A stretch of DNA of 64,000 nt from Pseudeuparius sepicola. Its lineage: Eukaryota; Arthropoda; Insecta; Coleoptera; Anthribidae. The position numbers were made by a program, and so were the translations under genes. Each line of letters opens with the position of its first letter. The first letter of the stretch is position 1. Under the pieces are notes generated by a model, which saw nothing but the letters and a program-made list of their open reading frames with translations, made no database searches and had not been told where the DNA came from. Below are positions 63,117 through 64,000 of the stretch, piece by piece. The stretch lies in contig OY987299.1 of assembly GCA_963920635.1 (NCBI GenBank), forward strand, positions 69,484,692 through 69,548,691, in the 5' to 3' direction.

Positions 63117-64000
63117 CTCAATTCTGGTCTTTTGTCAAATCAAAACGGGGCACTTCGAGCATTCCAGGCGTAGTAACGTATAAACAAGATACTTTGTCGA
63201 GGCCAGAAAATATCGTCAGAGCTTTTGCTGACTTTTTTGGTAATGTTTATACGTTGCCTTCCAAATCAAATGCAACGGGTTTAGGCCCTTTAAACAATGT
63301 AAATATTACAATCAACCTACTCTCTGAGGATGATGTAACCAAGGCACTCAAAAATTAAAACCTAAGTCAACTTGTGGACCGGATGGTATCCCCAGCTTTC
63401 TTGTGAAAGATTGTGCTGGAGTCTTGGCGGGCCCCCTACTGAAGATGTTCAACCTTTCCCTGCAGACTTGTGTGTTTCCTAACTCATGGAAAGAATCTAA
63501 GGTTTGTCCAGTATTTAAAAAAGGTGACAAGAATAACATTGAGAACTACAGGCCTATCTGTTTGAGCTCCTGCTTGTCAAAGGTTTTTGAGATGACCTTA
63601 TATGACAGGATCTTTCCCCAAGTAAAACATTTAATATCCTCAGCCCAGAACGTTTTTTTTTGAAACCAGAAGTACTACTACAAATCTTATTAATTTCACT
63701 CAATTCACCAGTCAAGCTCTAGATAAGTGTTCCCAAATCGACACTATTTACACAGATTTCTCAAAGGCCTTTGACCGCATGGACCATACCAACCTTTTAG
63801 AGAAGCTTTGCTCAATTGGCTTCCACAATAATCTATTGGATTTAATATTATCATACTTGACTGGCAGATCTCTATCTGTTGAATGCAATGGATTTAGGTC
63901 TCATAGCTTTCCTGCTACTAGTGGAGCGCCCCAGGCTAGCAATTTGGCACCAGTTCTATTTTCTCTGTTCATAAACGATATTACTGATAATTTAGAGTCA
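63117..64000 (+). pseudogene. Reverse transcriptase of a CR1/Jockey-like element, runs off the window
   Basis: It begins inside the linker (FWSFVKSKRGTSSIPGVVTY), with NIVRAFADFFGNVYTLPSKS and LLSEDDVTKAL. A one-base slip near 63350 leads to STCGPDGIPSFLVKDCAGVL and NYRPICLSSCLSKVFEMTLY. Another slip near 63660 leads to IYTDFSKAFDRMDHTNLLEK and SLFINDITDN at the edge. The PQG block reads SGAPQASNLAPVLFSLF, so the usual Gly-Ser after Q is changed. It is close to but distinct from the elements at 21-27 kb. Confidence 0.85.

Overview
This window reads as nuclear DNA of an insect, and a beetle-like genome is a reasonable guess. It is AT-rich and intron-like, and almost all of it is layered transposable elements. 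Only one stretch looks like a host gene: an intact internal exon with canonical splice sites at 46061-46275, encoding part of the acetyltransferase domain of Elongator subunit Elp3. Nothing is bacterial: there are no operons, Shine-Dalgarno sites, rRNA genes or CRISPR arrays.

Layout. 1-1333: 5' end of a minus-strand Ty3/gypsy element (LTR candidate, tRNA-Arg primer site, small membrane ORF, start of gag), followed by a stray plus-strand integrase relic at 2.2-2.6 kb. 2782-9401: a whole but frameshifted gypsy element between two LTRs, minus strand. 9.4-14.6 kb: three foldback DNA elements flanked by TA, one carrying a 5'-truncated Jockey-like element. They sit in or beside the 3' end of another Jockey-like copy. 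14.6-17.5 kb: a strikingly GC-rich RT-RNase H non-LTR element inside a BEL/Pao relic (17.5-19.5 kb). 20.1-20.9 kb: an R2-like RT fragment. 21.1-27.7 kb: a plus-strand CR1/Jockey-like element split by a nearly complete minus-strand relative, with a 7-bp target duplication.

27.7-31.2 kb: a foldback element holding a 2.1-kb LTR-like insert (ACCA duplication) and a mariner-like element at its exact centre. 31.2-42.6 kb: one Jockey-like element cut by three later insertions, each removable to restore the host reading frame: an LTR-like unit (AGAC), a piggyBac-like transposon (TTAA) and a mariner-like transposon with about 460-bp terminal repeats (TA). The last one itself contains a Penelope fragment with a 14-bp duplication. 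42.6-47.8 kb: mostly unique AT-rich DNA with the Elp3 exon, a palindromic ATTTAAAT array, small inverted-repeat elements and two tRNA-derived SINE copies. 47.8-53 kb: a gypsy pol relic, a foldback element, a Penelope scrap, and a minus-strand group of decayed genes (capsid-like protein, secreted heptad-rich protein, exonuclease-like protein) that looks like an endogenous DNA-virus or Polinton-like remnant.

53-57.5 kb: a further Jockey-like element, split by a 1.25-kb palindrome, inside another TA-flanked inverted-repeat pair. 57.6-62.4 kb: a mariner-like transposase gene split by a 3.7-kb transposon with 30-bp-class inverted termini and an unusual transposase (motif SDGCGGQ), itself carrying two smaller elements. 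62.7-64 kb: a half foldback element and the RT of another non-LTR element running off the end.

The genes do not cooperate as a pathway. Their relationship is stratigraphic: target duplications and rejoinable reading frames give the order of insertion. All calls come from reading translations and repeats by eye. Family names rest on motif recognition, not on database searches.
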